In this document: in pieces, positions 1 to 8,510 of the stretch
How positions within the stretch are numbered: position 1 is the stretch's first letter
How the letters are laid out: every line of letters starts with the position of its first letter
Notes under the pieces: generated by a model
What the model was told of the DNA's origin: nothing
What the model saw: the letters and a program-made list of their open reading frames with translations, nothing else
Databases searched by the model: none
Program-made: the position numbers and the translations under genes
Assembly: GCF_000720725.1 (NCBI RefSeq)
Contig: NZ_JOCQ01000016.1
Coordinates: 51,139 to 115,138, forward strand
DNA: 64,000 nucleotides
Direction: 5' to 3'
Origin: Streptomyces rimosus subsp. rimosus
GTDB taxonomy: Bacteria > Actinomycetota > Actinomycetes > Streptomycetales > Streptomycetaceae

Positions 1-137
1 CGATGCATGCGCCCGATCTGGGGTGACGGGGCGGTTCGGTGGTTCGGTGATACGGGGCGCCGGGATGATCCGGAGATACGGATACGGCCTTGCCTGGCCA
101 GTCGTGCCGGCCCAGCCGTACGAACGCCCTCCGCGCC

Positions 138-1463
138 CTACCCGAACCAGCCCCGGAACTCCCCGTCCGAGCCGCCCGTCGCCCCACGGTGCTGAGCCCG
201 CGCCAGCACCCGCTCGACCTCGCGTTCCACTTCCTCCCGGACCTCACGGGACCGCGGTCGGGAGGTGAGCGCAGGGCGGCGGGGTGCAGTCTCCCTGCGG
301 TTGCCGGAAGACAGACGGTTGTCGGAAGGCAGACGGTTGCCGGAAGCCTGACGGTTGTCGGGCTCTGAGCGCGTACCTTCGCCGCCCCTCACGGGCTGGC
401 CACGCCGCAATTCGACCTCTCCCCGCCCTTCGGCCGTTCCCCGCCATTCGACCTCACCCCGTCCTTCGGCCTTCCCCCGCGCTCCGGCCTCCCTCCGGGA
501 AGCCGCCTCCGCCGCCGCTCCGAAGAAATCGCCGCCCTTGCGCTTGGCGTCATCCGTCCCCCAGGCCCGGGACCCGCTCGTCTGCCGGGGCACCTTCTGC
601 AGGTGCGGGATGTGCTTGGCGCAGTGAATATACGTTTCCTCAACCGCGACCTCGACCCACAGCTGGGCACGTCGGCCCGGTACCGGATCGACCGGCAGGT
701 ACGGGTGCCGCTCCCGCATCTCGTCGTCCATGACCACCCGCGCCCGGCCGTTGACGTGCAGACCGATGCGGTCGCGGGTGAAGTCGATCATCAGGATGCC
801 GAGATTCGGGTTCTCCGAGATATTGCCGATCGACGCCATGACGCCGTTGCCGCGGTACTCCGGGTACGCGAGCGTGCGCTCGTCCAGGACCTGGACGAAC
901 CCGGGCGGCCCGGCCCGGAACGTGGAGTCGCACTCGCCGTTCCGGTCGGCCGTCGCCAGGAAGAACATCTCCTGCCGGCCCACGAACTCCCGCATCCGCG
1001 GGTTGAGATGGTCCAGCACCTGGTCGTCGTAGAAGCGGTCCGCGCGTTCGGTCGTGCCCATCCGCTGCTGCACCAGGTGCTCACCATCGCTCCCCGGACG
1101 CGCCTCCCGTGCCCCGGGGCCAGAGGCCGCATCCGGCTGCGAGTCAGGCTTCGTGTCGGGCTTCGCACCAGGCATCGTGCCGGGCTTCATGCCGGGCTCC
1201 GTGCCGACACCCGGCCCGGCCAGCCCGTACGCATCCGATGCCTCAAACGCACCACCGGCCGTACCAGCCCCTCCGGCCGTACCAGCCCCTCCGGACGCCC
1301 CGGACGCCCCGGCGGTACTGACGGCATCAGCCGCACCAAGGCCCCCATTCCTCCCCCCGGCCTCGGCCGTCACCCCCGAAATCCTGGCTGCCCGAAGCTG
1401 TCCGTAGGACGTCAAGCCGTCTCCACCCTGTGCCGCCAAGCCGTACTCACCATGTGTCGTCAA
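138..1463 (-). CDS. Pyridoxamine 5'-phosphate oxidase-like (split-barrel flavin) protein with disordered arms
   Basis: The central part, about residues 135-300, resembles the split beta-barrel PNPOx family: a strand rich in FFLATADRNGECDST, then NPNLGILMIDF and a VNGRARVV strand. The family binds FMN or F420/haem and includes small redox enzymes; the substrate here is unknown. The first 134 residues and last 120 are low-complexity: Gly/Ala runs, PG-MKPG-TMPG-AKPD repeats, and C-terminal hexads of the type SDNRLSSGNR. The longest frame starts with TTG 3 nt after the stop of the flavohaemoprotein gene, so the two are probably co-transcribed and translationally coupled. An internal ATG at codon 135 would give just the folded domain, so the true start is uncertain. 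Confidence 0.75.
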   Translation of the reverse strand: MTTHGEYGLAAQGGDGLTSYGQLRAARISGVTAEAGGRNGGLGAADAVSTAGASGASGGAGTAGGAGTAGGAFEASDAYGLAGPGVGTEPGMKPGTMPGAKPDTKPDSQPDAASGPGAREARPGSDGEHLVQQRMGTTERADRFYDDQVLDHLNPRMREFVGRQEMFFLATADRNGECDSTFRAGPPGFVQVLDERTLAYPEYRGNGVMASIGNISENPNLGILMIDFTRDRIGLHVNGRARVVMDDEMRERHPYLPVDPVPGRRAQLWVEVAVEETYIHCAKHIPHLQKVPRQTSGSRAWGTDDAKRKGGDFFGAAAEAASRREAGARGKAEGRGEVEWRGTAEGRGEVELRRGQPVRGGEGTRSEPDNRQASGNRLPSDNRLSSGNRRETAPRRPALTSRPRSREVREEVEREVERVLARAQHRGATGGSDGEFRGWFG

Positions 1464-1466
1464 TGC

Positions 1467-3491
1467 TCAATCTCCCGCCGCGACCAGCTCTTCCACGGAG
1501 TCGTGCCGTATGCGGTCGGAGGGAATACCGACCCCCACCAATGCGTCCACGCCGTTTCGGATCATTCCGGGCGGCCCGGACAAGTAGGCGTCATATTCCC
1601 ACCAAGGCCCGTACTGACGCACTGCGTCCGGGAGTTGACCACTGAGGCTGTTGCGCGGCCCGCCGGGTCGGCCGGTGGCGACGACCGTGCGTACGGACAG
1701 CCACGGGTGGCGGTGTTCCAGCCGCAGCATCGTGTCCAGGTCGTAGAGGTCGTGGCCGCTGCGGGCGCCGTAGAAGACCTCCATCGGGCGCCGGTGCCCC
1801 CGCTCGGCCACGTCCTCGATCAGGGCCTTGATCGGCGCGATGCCCGTACCGCCGCCGAGGCACAGCAGGCCGTTGTCAGTGGTGTGGTCTACGGTCATGG
1901 AACCGGATGGGGGGCCGAGCCGGATGACATCGCCGGGGCGGGCGCGATGGACCATGGCGTTGGAAACCCACCCGGCCGGTACGGCTTTCACATGGAAGGA
2001 GAGCAGGCCGTCGGAGCGGGGCGCCGCGGCAAAGGAGTAGTGCCGCCACACACGCGGCCACCAGGGGGTTTCAACGCTCGTGTACTGACCGGCGAGGAAG
2101 GGGTACGGCTGGTCCGGGCGTACGGTCACGACCGCGATGTCCGGCGTACGCAGCTCGTGCGAGACGACCTCGGCCTGCCACCAGGCGGGAGCGATCAACT
2201 CGTCCGAGGCAGCCGCGTCAATCATGATCTGCGAAATCTTGGTGTACGCCCGCACCCAGGCACCTTCGGCGTCCGGGCCCCAAGTGGTGGGGGCGTAGCG
2301 GGCGAGTGCGGTGAGCAGGCATTCGCCGACTGCCGGGTAGTGCTCGGGCAGGGTGCCGTACTTCCGGTGCCCGCGACCGAGGTGCGAGAGGTACTCGGTT
2401 AGGTAGGCCGTGTCGTCGACGTTCTTGACGGAGGTGAGCAACGCCTTGAACAGCCGGTCGCGTTGGGTGTCCATCGCGGCGGGAAAGAGCGCCCGCAGGT
2501 CGGGATGGTGCACGAACAGCAGCGCGTAGAAGTACGAGGTGACCTTGTCCGCCACGGACTCGATCTCGTCCAAAGTCAGCCGGATGATCACCGCATCGGC
2601 CGAGTCACCGGCACTCGGCCCAGCACTGCGTGCCGCCGGGGCCGGCCCGGCGGACGAGGGAGCGCCGCCGGAAGACGGCGAAGCTGCGCCTGCCTGAGCG
2701 GAACCCGAGCCGAAGGCAGCAACGGAAGCAGCGGCGGAGGTGGAGGCAGCAGCGGAGGTGTAGACAGCAGCGGAGGTGGAGGCGGAGGTGGGCGGGTGGG
2801 CAGGGGGAAGGGGGGAAGGGCCCCCAGCCCCAGCCGTCACTCCAGCCGTCACCCCCGCCGCACCCTCACCCCGCACCCCCTCGCCAACACGCCCATCCAG
2901 GCCCTCACCCGCACGCCCAGCCATGCCCTCGCCCCCGCGCACAGGCATGCCCTCGTCCCCGCGCCCCGATATGTGATCGTGCGCGCCCTCTGGTGCCCCT
3001 GGCGCGCGATCACCCGCGTGCTCCGGCCCCCGTTCGCGTTCCGCCGCCGTGCCCACGGGCCTTATGGGGCTGACCGGCCGACTGGGCGTCCGTGACCTGT
3101 CGGCGTACTCGTCGCCCGCTCCGCCGCGTACGGCGCTGCCACGTACGGCATGACTACCCGGCGCACCGTCGCCGCCCCGCTGTCCGTGCGCGTCGCGTGT
3201 ATTCCACGCATGGTGGCCGCCGGATTCGTTACCGGCGTACGGCCCGGCACGCCCTTCGGATGCGTCACGGCCATCAGCGACGCCGTCACCATGGCGGCCA
3301 TTTCCGTCGTACCGCTCGTCACGGCCTCCGTGGCCGCTCTCTTCACCGTCCCGTCTGCTCGCGCCGTCCCGGTCACCCATGGGATCATGTTGATCTTCGG
3401 GGGACTTCTTCGACGGAGTGAACCATCCCCAATCGCCACTGCTGCCGCCCGAATCGCCGTTATCGGCCGACGTGGTGGTCGGAGCGTCCAT
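1467..3491 (-). CDS. Flavohaemoprotein-like oxidoreductase with ~300-residue N-terminal extension
   Basis: Residues ~300-435 are a globin domain (LTLDEIESVADKVTSYFYALL; proximal-His region GRGHRKYGTLPEHYPAVGE). A ferredoxin-reductase FAD domain follows (WRHYSFAAAP, the RxYS flavin motif), then an NAD domain with GGGTGIAP. This is the architecture of nitric-oxide dioxygenase (Hmp type), which oxidises NO to nitrate using NAD(P)H and O2. The typical family length is ~400 residues. Here 674 are encoded because the first 300 are Gly/Ser/Asp/Arg-rich and look disordered. ATG 3491 opens the frame; a start further in is possible. The gene reads leftward into the PNPOx-like gene. Confidence 0.85.
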   Translation of the reverse strand: MDAPTTTSADNGDSGGSSGDWGWFTPSKKSPEDQHDPMGDRDGASRRDGEESGHGGRDERYDGNGRHGDGVADGRDASEGRAGPYAGNESGGHHAWNTRDAHGQRGGDGAPGSHAVRGSAVRGGAGDEYADRSRTPSRPVSPIRPVGTAAERERGPEHAGDRAPGAPEGAHDHISGRGDEGMPVRGGEGMAGRAGEGLDGRVGEGVRGEGAAGVTAGVTAGAGGPSPLPPAHPPTSASTSAAVYTSAAASTSAAASVAAFGSGSAQAGAASPSSGGAPSSAGPAPAARSAGPSAGDSADAVIIRLTLDEIESVADKVTSYFYALLFVHHPDLRALFPAAMDTQRDRLFKALLTSVKNVDDTAYLTEYLSHLGRGHRKYGTLPEHYPAVGECLLTALARYAPTTWGPDAEGAWVRAYTKISQIMIDAAASDELIAPAWWQAEVVSHELRTPDIAVVTVRPDQPYPFLAGQYTSVETPWWPRVWRHYSFAAAPRSDGLLSFHVKAVPAGWVSNAMVHRARPGDVIRLGPPSGSMTVDHTTDNGLLCLGGGTGIAPIKALIEDVAERGHRRPMEVFYGARSGHDLYDLDTMLRLEHRHPWLSVRTVVATGRPGGPRNSLSGQLPDAVRQYGPWWEYDAYLSGPPGMIRNGVDALVGVGIPSDRIRHDSVEELVAAGD

Positions 3492-3966
3492 GGTCTGCCT
3501 CGCCTCGAACGTCTAACGATCGCCTGCACACTTCCGCAGTTCGGAATGTGCCCGGAATTCCCGCGCCCCGTCGGAATTCTTCATCGTCCGGAGCTCTCCC
3601 GGCAACACCCTCCAATGCGGACACATCTCGGTTCGTCCGGCACCGCCCGCGGTCCCGTGTCCGCAGCGTGCCACCCGGCCACGGCTCATCGGCGAACAGC
3701 CGGAAAGCCGGGCGCGCGCCGCGTGTTGCCACTAAGCTGGCGGGCTTTGCGACCCGCTGAAGCCGTACGGCCCACGGCTCGTCGACGTACTCCCGAAGTA
3801 CGCGAGGCCCTTCTCCCGTACGACCGGACTAGACCATACCCGCAGTACTTGAATACACAACCCCTGAACCGGAAACACTTCCTCCGGCCCGGCGGTTTAC
3901 GGGGCCCTGCCCGCAGAACGCAATTCATCGGGCATGGCGTACGAATCGACCGCGGGCAGGCGGAAA
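3492..3966. other. Intergenic stretch between flavohaemoprotein and HAD gene
   Basis: 475 bases without a supported gene. Short open frames on both strands have no recognisable domain or good ribosome site. It must hold the promoter for the leftward flavohaemoprotein operon and the 3' end region of the leftward HAD gene. GGAATTC occurs twice (around 3555 and 3574). No convincing operator was recognised. Confidence 0.6.
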
Positions 3967-4599
3967 TTACCCGGCCGCCCGCACCAGCGCGTACGCCTCG
4001 CGTAGATCACGCCCCTCGTACGCATAGGAGGCCAGGCCGCTGACATGGTGGTCCGCATTCACCGCGACGGACGCGGGAACGGCCGCAAACAGATCGGTGT
4101 CCGACATGGAATCGCCGTACGCCACGCAGTCGGCCCGTTCCAGTCCGAACTCGGCGCACAGTTCATCCGCAATCCTCACCTTTACAGATGCGGAAAGTAT
4201 CCCGTCCGGTTCCACCGCATCCCGAAAAGGCAGCGCGGGCCAGCGCGAGCCGTGCGCGGCGTCCGCTCCCCAGCCCGTCAGCCGCTCCACGAAGAACCCC
4301 GGCGACAAGGAGATCACCGCGCACCGTTCGCCCCGCGCCCGGATGTCGGCCCACACCTCCCGGATGCCGTCCAGCCACGGAGCGCCGTCGAAGGCCGCCG
4401 TGACGACTTCCTCGGTCAGCTCCGACCACAGTTCGCACGCCAGCTCCGCGAAGCGCAACGGCGTCACCTCACGGGCGGCGAAGGCTCGTTCCAGCTCGGC
4501 GATCTCCCGGTCCAGGCCGAGTTGCCGGGATATCTCGATGGAGGCGGCGGAACCGTAGAGCAGCGTCCCGTCCATGTCGAAAAGATGAAGCTTCCCCAT
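3967..4599 (-). CDS. HAD-family (SerB-like, subfamily IB) phosphatase
   Basis: A 210-residue protein with the haloacid dehalogenase motifs in order. Motif I is LHLFDMDGTLL near the N-terminus (nucleophile Asp and general acid Asp), motif II is VISLSPGFF, and motif IV is CVAYGDSMSDTDLF (metal-binding acids). The arrangement is that of phosphoserine-phosphatase-like HAD-IB hydrolases, cytosolic phosphomonoesterases; the substrate cannot be read from sequence. ATG 4599 was chosen because it sits five residues before motif I; an upstream in-frame ATG at 4650 would add an Arg/Pro-rich stretch unlike the family. It stands alone, flanked by intergenic regions. Confidence 0.85.
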   Translation of the reverse strand: MGKLHLFDMDGTLLYGSAASIEISRQLGLDREIAELERAFAAREVTPLRFAELACELWSELTEEVVTAAFDGAPWLDGIREVWADIRARGERCAVISLSPGFFVERLTGWGADAAHGSRWPALPFRDAVEPDGILSASVKVRIADELCAEFGLERADCVAYGDSMSDTDLFAAVPASVAVNADHHVSGLASYAYEGRDLREAYALVRAAG

Positions 4600-4832
4600 A
4601 CCGGGGAGCCTAGGACGCGGAAACCTCCCACGTCCCGTACGTCGCACCACTCACTTCACTCGCACCGTGCGGGCCAGGCACGGACCAGCCACACACCGCA
4701 CAGCTCGTACGCGCCGTGCCGTGCCGTGCCGCCTCATACGTACCAGCAATCCTCGCGTACTCAAGCCCGAGTACGACCGGATACTCCCGCCGTCAGATGC
4801 CACACGGCCCACCGAACGCGACCGTGGATCCC

Positions 4833-5381
4833 ATGAAGCAGCTCAGCCGGCCCGCGCGCCGGGCCCACCTCGTCGTCCATGTCGCGGTCTCCGTCGGGTG
4901 GCTCGGGCTCACACTCGGCCTGCTCACGCTCAGCGTCACCGGGTACGCCTCGGAATCACCGGACACCACCGTGGCCGCCTACCGCGCCATGAAGATCTTC
5001 AGTGACTGGCTGCTCATACCGGTGGCACTGCTGACGCTGGTCAGCGGGCTCATCCTCTCGTTGGGCACGCCATGGGGCCTGGCCCGCCATCGCTGGATCG
5101 TCGTCAAGTTCTGGCTGACGCTGGCGACCGTACTGCTGACGGCCTTTTCCCTGCGCCCGGGGATCGACCAGCTGGCCGCCGATGCCGTGGCCGGCGCACC
5201 GGACACCGGGCTGAGCATGGTGGCCGCCCCCTCCGTCGCCACGGCCACGTACTTCTTCGCCACCGCGATCTCCGTACTCAAGCCATGGGGCCCCACCAAA
5301 CGCGGCGGCCGACTGCGCGCCGTGCAGTCGGCCCAGGTCCGCGAGCGGGCACGTAAGCGCCCGAGTGGCGCCGTCAGTTGA
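4833..5381 (+). CDS. Integral membrane protein, DUF2269-like
   Basis: A 182-residue polytopic membrane protein with four hydrophobic segments: VVHVAVSVGWLGLTLGLLTL, LLIPVALLTLVSGLILSLG, FWLTLATVLLTAFSL and VATATYFFATAISVL. A basic tail follows. The pattern resembles the small DUF2269-type predicted integral membrane proteins of actinobacteria, whose function is unknown. ATG 4833 (MKQLSRPARRAHLV) was preferred to an upstream ATG at 4716 because the extra residues are Pro/Ser/Arg-rich and not membrane-like. Its stop overlaps the stop of the convergent HbpS-like gene by 8 bases. Confidence 0.7.
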   Translation: MKQLSRPARRAHLVVHVAVSVGWLGLTLGLLTLSVTGYASESPDTTVAAYRAMKIFSDWLLIPVALLTLVSGLILSLGTPWGLARHRWIVVKFWLTLATVLLTAFSLRPGIDQLAADAVAGAPDTGLSMVAAPSVATATYFFATAISVLKPWGPTKRGGRLRAVQSAQVRERARKRPSGAVS

Positions 5382-5802
5382 GACCGGCCGCCTCGATGGC
5401 GGTACGGGCGATGCGGTCGTCCTGCTCGGGGGCGCCGCCGCCGACGCCGATGGCCCCGATCAGCCGCCCGTCCCGGTGGACCGGTACGCCACCCGCGATG
5501 AACAGCAGCGGGCGGTCGAGCGCGGTGGGCAGGGTGTGGAAGAGGCCGTCGGGCCGTACGGCGTCGACGAGGTCGGCGGTCGGCGCGTCCAGTTGCAGGG
5601 CGGTGTACGCCTTGCGGGTGCTGGTCTCGCCCGAGATCAGCACAGCGGTGTCGTCGCGCCGGAAGCCGAGCAGGTGACCGCCCGCGTCCAGAACGGTGAC
5701 GCTGCCGTGCACACCGAGGTCGGCGGCGGCGCGGCGGGCGGCGTCGATGAGGACGTCCGCGTCGTGGGTGGTGAGCGGGCGGACAGAGGGGATGGTGCTC
5801 AT
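5374..5802 (-). CDS. GlcG/HbpS-family (haem-degrading-like) protein
   Basis: A 142-residue protein of the GlcG/HbpS family (DUF336): an N-terminal helix DADVLIDAARRAAADLG, a VTVLDAGGHLLGFRRDD strand, and the conserved C-terminal GGVPVHRDGRLIGAIGVGGG followed by a helix. Family members include the secreted Streptomyces haem-binding HbpS and GlcG-like proteins of carbon metabolism. No signal peptide is visible, so a cytosolic form is likely. The ribosome site AGGAGC lies about 8 nt before ATG. It converges with the membrane protein gene and is followed 150 bases upstream by an MFS gene in the same orientation. Confidence 0.8.
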   Translation of the reverse strand: MSTIPSVRPLTTHDADVLIDAARRAAADLGVHGSVTVLDAGGHLLGFRRDDTAVLISGETSTRKAYTALQLDAPTADLVDAVRPDGLFHTLPTALDRPLLFIAGGVPVHRDGRLIGAIGVGGGAPEQDDRIARTAIEAAGLN

Positions 5803-5955
5803 GAGCGGTGCTCCTAGTGAACGAATGGTGCTTGTTCGTGGTTCCGAGCGGCGGCCAGGGGCGTAGCTCGGGAGTCTCAGTGGGTGCAGAGGGGCGGGTG
5901 GGCTGGTCGGCCGGGAAATCGGGGGCGGCCTCGTGTGCGGCTTCCGGGACCGGGC

Positions 5956-7212
5956 TCAGCCGCGCACCACCGCCGCAGCCGCCTCTGCTGCGCTGCCCGC
6001 GCCGCTGCCGACTCCCGAAGCCACGACCCGGCCGCTACGGGCACTCCGGCCGTCCGAACCGCCCCGGCCGCCCCTCCGCTCCAGTGCCCCGGCGACGACC
6101 GCGACGCCCAGCGCCAGGACGGTCATTCCCACGCCGACCCAGTTGGGCGCGGTCAGCCCGAGCCCGGCCGCGATGACGATCCCGCCCAGCCAGGCGGCCA
6201 GCGCGTTGCCGAAGTTGAAGGCCGCGATGTTGCCGACCGAGGCCAGCGTGGGCGCGGCCGAGGCCTGGTCCATGATCCGCTTTTGCAGCGGCGGTACGGT
6301 CGCGAAACCGAAGGCGCCGATGAGGGCGATGGTGACGGTCGCGAGGGCCTTGTGGTGCGCGACAAGGCTAAACGCGGCCAGCGAGAGCGCGAGCCCGACC
6401 AGGGACACGTACAGCATCGGCATCATGTAGCGGTCGGTGAACCGCCCCGAGATCAGGTTGCCGGCCACCATGCCCAGGCCGAAGACGGCCGTGAGCCAGA
6501 TGACGGACGATGCGGCGAAGCCGGTGACCTCGGTCATCATCGAGGCGAGGTAGGTGACGGCCGCGAAGACGCCGCCGAAGCCGAGGACGGTCATCAGCAT
6601 CGCGAGCCCGACCTGCGGGTTGCGGAAGGCCGCGATCTCCTGGCCCATCGGCGCGGCTGCCCGTACGCGCTGCGCGGGCACCAGCTTGGCGACGCCGAGC
6701 AGGCCGAGCACGCCCAGCAGGGCGATGGCGACGAAGGTGGCGCGCCAGTTGATCTGCTGGGCGAGCAGGGTGCCGGTCGGTACGCCGACGACATTGGCGA
6801 CGGTCAGGCCGGCGAACATCATCGAGATGGCGCCGGCCCGCTTGTGCGGGGCGACGAGGTCTGCGGCCACCAGTGAACCGATGCCGAAGAACGCGCCGTG
6901 GGCGAAGGACGAAACGATCCGCCCGGCGAGCATCACCGGGAAGGCCGGCGCCACGGCGGTGAGCAGGTTGCCCACCACGAACAGCCCCATCAGCAGCATC
7001 AGCATCTGCTTCCGGGTCATACGGGTGCCGAGGACGGTCATCAGCGGGGCGCCGACGACGACGCCGAGCGCGTAGAGCGTGGTCGCGTACCCGGCCAGCG
7101 GGATGGAGACGCCGAAGCCGGCGGCCACGTCGGGCAGCAGCCCCATCACCGCGAACTCGGTCATCCCGATCCCGAAGGCGCCGATGGTGAGCGCCAGGAG
7201 GGCGAGAGGCAT
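5956..7212 (-). CDS. MFS efflux transporter (DHA1 / AraJ-CmlA-like)
   Basis: A 418-residue major-facilitator protein with 12 hydrophobic segments. It begins LALLALTIGAFGIGMTEFAV, the N-terminal signature shared by arabinose-efflux (AraJ) and chloramphenicol-exporter-like permeases, and has the TM4 PxG-type motif SFAHGAFFGIGSLVAADL. It probably exports a small drug-like compound by proton antiport. ATG 7212 was chosen because GAAGGGA sits just before it and the membrane segment starts at once; the longer frame from 7260 would lie over the operator palindrome. It is divergent from a MarR regulator, the usual layout for a ligand-induced efflux pump. The C-terminus is Gly/Arg/Ala-rich. Confidence 0.85.
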   Translation of the reverse strand: MPLALLALTIGAFGIGMTEFAVMGLLPDVAAGFGVSIPLAGYATTLYALGVVVGAPLMTVLGTRMTRKQMLMLLMGLFVVGNLLTAVAPAFPVMLAGRIVSSFAHGAFFGIGSLVAADLVAPHKRAGAISMMFAGLTVANVVGVPTGTLLAQQINWRATFVAIALLGVLGLLGVAKLVPAQRVRAAAPMGQEIAAFRNPQVGLAMLMTVLGFGGVFAAVTYLASMMTEVTGFAASSVIWLTAVFGLGMVAGNLISGRFTDRYMMPMLYVSLVGLALSLAAFSLVAHHKALATVTIALIGAFGFATVPPLQKRIMDQASAAPTLASVGNIAAFNFGNALAAWLGGIVIAAGLGLTAPNWVGVGMTVLALGVAVVAGALERRGGRGGSDGRSARSGRVVASGVGSGAGSAAEAAAAVVRG

Positions 7213-7243
7213 GACGGATCCCTTCGAACAATTGCAGCCAGCT

Positions 7244-7280
7244 TTAACAAGCGTCGACAATAATTGCAGACGCTGGTTAC
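7244..7280. promoter_or_regulatory. Candidate MarR operator (large imperfect palindrome) between MFS and marR-like gene
   Basis: Outer arms TTAACAAGCGTC (7244-7255) and GACGCTGGTTAC (7269-7280) pair at 10 of 12 positions around an inner dyad CAAT-A-ATTG (7258-7266). AATTGCAG occurs at 7230-7237 and 7262-7269, 32 bases or three helical turns apart, and a TTGCAA palindrome lies at 7281-7286. This suits a dimeric winged-helix repressor controlling both divergent genes. It is inferred from symmetry and position. Confidence 0.6.
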
Positions 7281-7345
7281 TTGCAAGCGCGGGTTATCTC
7301 GCTGGTGTCCTATCCTGGGTCGTACGACCTGTAAGGAGGTCCTCG

Positions 7346-7936
7346 ATGACGCAGCAGACCCGGCAGGCGCCGAAGCAGGACCGGCAGCAGAAGCAGCAGG
7401 CGGCGCGGCGCGGCGGACAGGACGGCCAGAAGCGGACGACGGCCGAGCACGCGGACGCGGTCACGCCGGCCCGGGGCTGTCCGACCGGCTCCGCTACCGC
7501 CCCCACCCTCGCCCAGGGCTGGTGCGCCCTCTCCGCCCTGCACGGCCGTATCGAGTCGCACATCGAGCGCGCGCTGCAGGCCCGGCACGACCTCAGCGTC
7601 CGGGAATTCTCCGTACTGAACGTGCTCAACGAGCAGCACGACGGGCCGGGCGGCCACCTGCGCATGCACCAGGTCGCGGACTCCGTCGTCCTCAGCCAGA
7701 GCGCCACGACCCGCCTGGTCACCCGGCTGGAAGAGCGCCGCCTGCTCTCCCGCTACCTGTGCCCCGACGACCGGCGCGGCATCTACACCAACGTCACCGA
7801 CGAGGGCCGACAGCTGCTCGAAGAGGCCCGGCCGACCCACGACGCGGCCCTGCGCGAAGCCCTCCAGGACGCCGCGAAACGTCCCGAACTGGCCCCCCTG
7901 GTGACGGCGGTGGAAACCCTCGCTCCGCCCGCCTGA
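7346..7936 (+). CDS. MarR-family transcriptional regulator
   Basis: A 196-residue regulator. The first ~50 residues are Gln/Lys/Arg-rich and probably disordered. The rest is a MarR winged helix: LSVREFSVLNVLNEQ, a recognition-helix region HQVADSVVLSQSATTRLVTRLEERRLLSR, and wing residues CPDDRRGIYTNVTDEG. The ribosome site AAGGAGGT at 7333-7340 fixes ATG 7346. It is divergent from the MFS gene with a strong palindrome between them, so it most likely represses both until a ligand binds. It ends 22 bases before the GNAT gene, so the two may be co-transcribed. Confidence 0.9.
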   Translation: MTQQTRQAPKQDRQQKQQAARRGGQDGQKRTTAEHADAVTPARGCPTGSATAPTLAQGWCALSALHGRIESHIERALQARHDLSVREFSVLNVLNEQHDGPGGHLRMHQVADSVVLSQSATTRLVTRLEERRLLSRYLCPDDRRGIYTNVTDEGRQLLEEARPTHDAALREALQDAAKRPELAPLVTAVETLAPPA

Positions 7937-7958
7937 GCGGGAGTCGTAGGGTCCCGCC

Positions 7959-8411
7959 ATGAGCGAAATCGAGATCCGCCGGGCGAGCGAGGACGACCTG
8001 CCCGCCATCGTCGCGATGCTGGCCGACGACCCGCTGGGCGCCGCCCGCGAGAGCCCGGACGACCTGGCCCCGTACATCGCGGCGTACGAGCAGCTGGCCG
8101 CCGACCCCAACCAGCACCTGGTCGTCGCCGTCCGCGCCGACCGGCCGGTGGGAACACTCCAGCTCACGGTCATTCCGGGGCTGTCCCGGCGCGGCAGCAG
8201 CCGTTCGATCATCGAGGCGGTACGCGTCCACTCCGACGAGCGCGGCAACGGGCTCGGCACTCGCCTGATCGAGTGGGCGGTCGACGAGTCGCGCACGCTC
8301 GGCTGCCGGCTGGTACAGCTCACCTCCGACGCGACGCGCATCGACGCCCACCGCTTCTACGAGCGCCTCGGCTTCGAGGCCTCTCACCTGGGCTTCAAGC
8401 TCCAGCTCTGA
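7959..8411 (+). CDS. GNAT-family N-acetyltransferase
   Basis: A 150-residue single GNAT domain: N-terminal IEIRRASEDDLPAI, the acetyl-CoA motif A around VHSDERGNGLGTRLIEWAV (the RxxGxG-type loop is ERGNGLG), and the closing motif B RFYERLGFEAS. It transfers an acetyl group from acetyl-CoA to an amine; the acceptor is unknown. It lies 22 bases after the marR-like gene on the same strand and converges with the tetR-like gene beyond a hairpin at 8467-8492. Confidence 0.85.
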   Translation: MSEIEIRRASEDDLPAIVAMLADDPLGAARESPDDLAPYIAAYEQLAADPNQHLVVAVRADRPVGTLQLTVIPGLSRRGSSRSIIEAVRVHSDERGNGLGTRLIEWAVDESRTLGCRLVQLTSDATRIDAHRFYERLGFEASHLGFKLQL

Positions 8412-8466
8412 CCTGGAGCCTTACCCCGCGCGCCCCCTGCCGCCGGTGGGCGGGTGGCGCGCTCAA

Positions 8467-8492
8467 GGCCCGGCGAGTACGAGTGCCGGGCC
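8467..8492. terminator. Hairpin between convergent GNAT and TetR genes
   Basis: GGCCCGGC (8467-8474) and GCCGGGCC (8485-8492) form a perfect 8-bp stem with a 10-base loop, suited to terminating both convergent transcripts. No long T tract follows. Confidence 0.5.
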
Positions 8493-8510
8493 CGCACCCG
8501 CCGTGCGCTG

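Noticed and set aside
603..2402. Long open frame on the plus strand across the PNPOx-like and flavohaemoprotein genes
   Set aside because: It is antisense to two recognisable domains and is composed of Arg/Val/Gly-rich sequence typical of GC-rich shadow frames.
2690..2830. GGAGG/GCAGCGG-rich purine repeat resembling a repeat element
   Set aside because: It encodes the Ser/Ala-rich part of the flavohaemoprotein extension and has no independent element structure.
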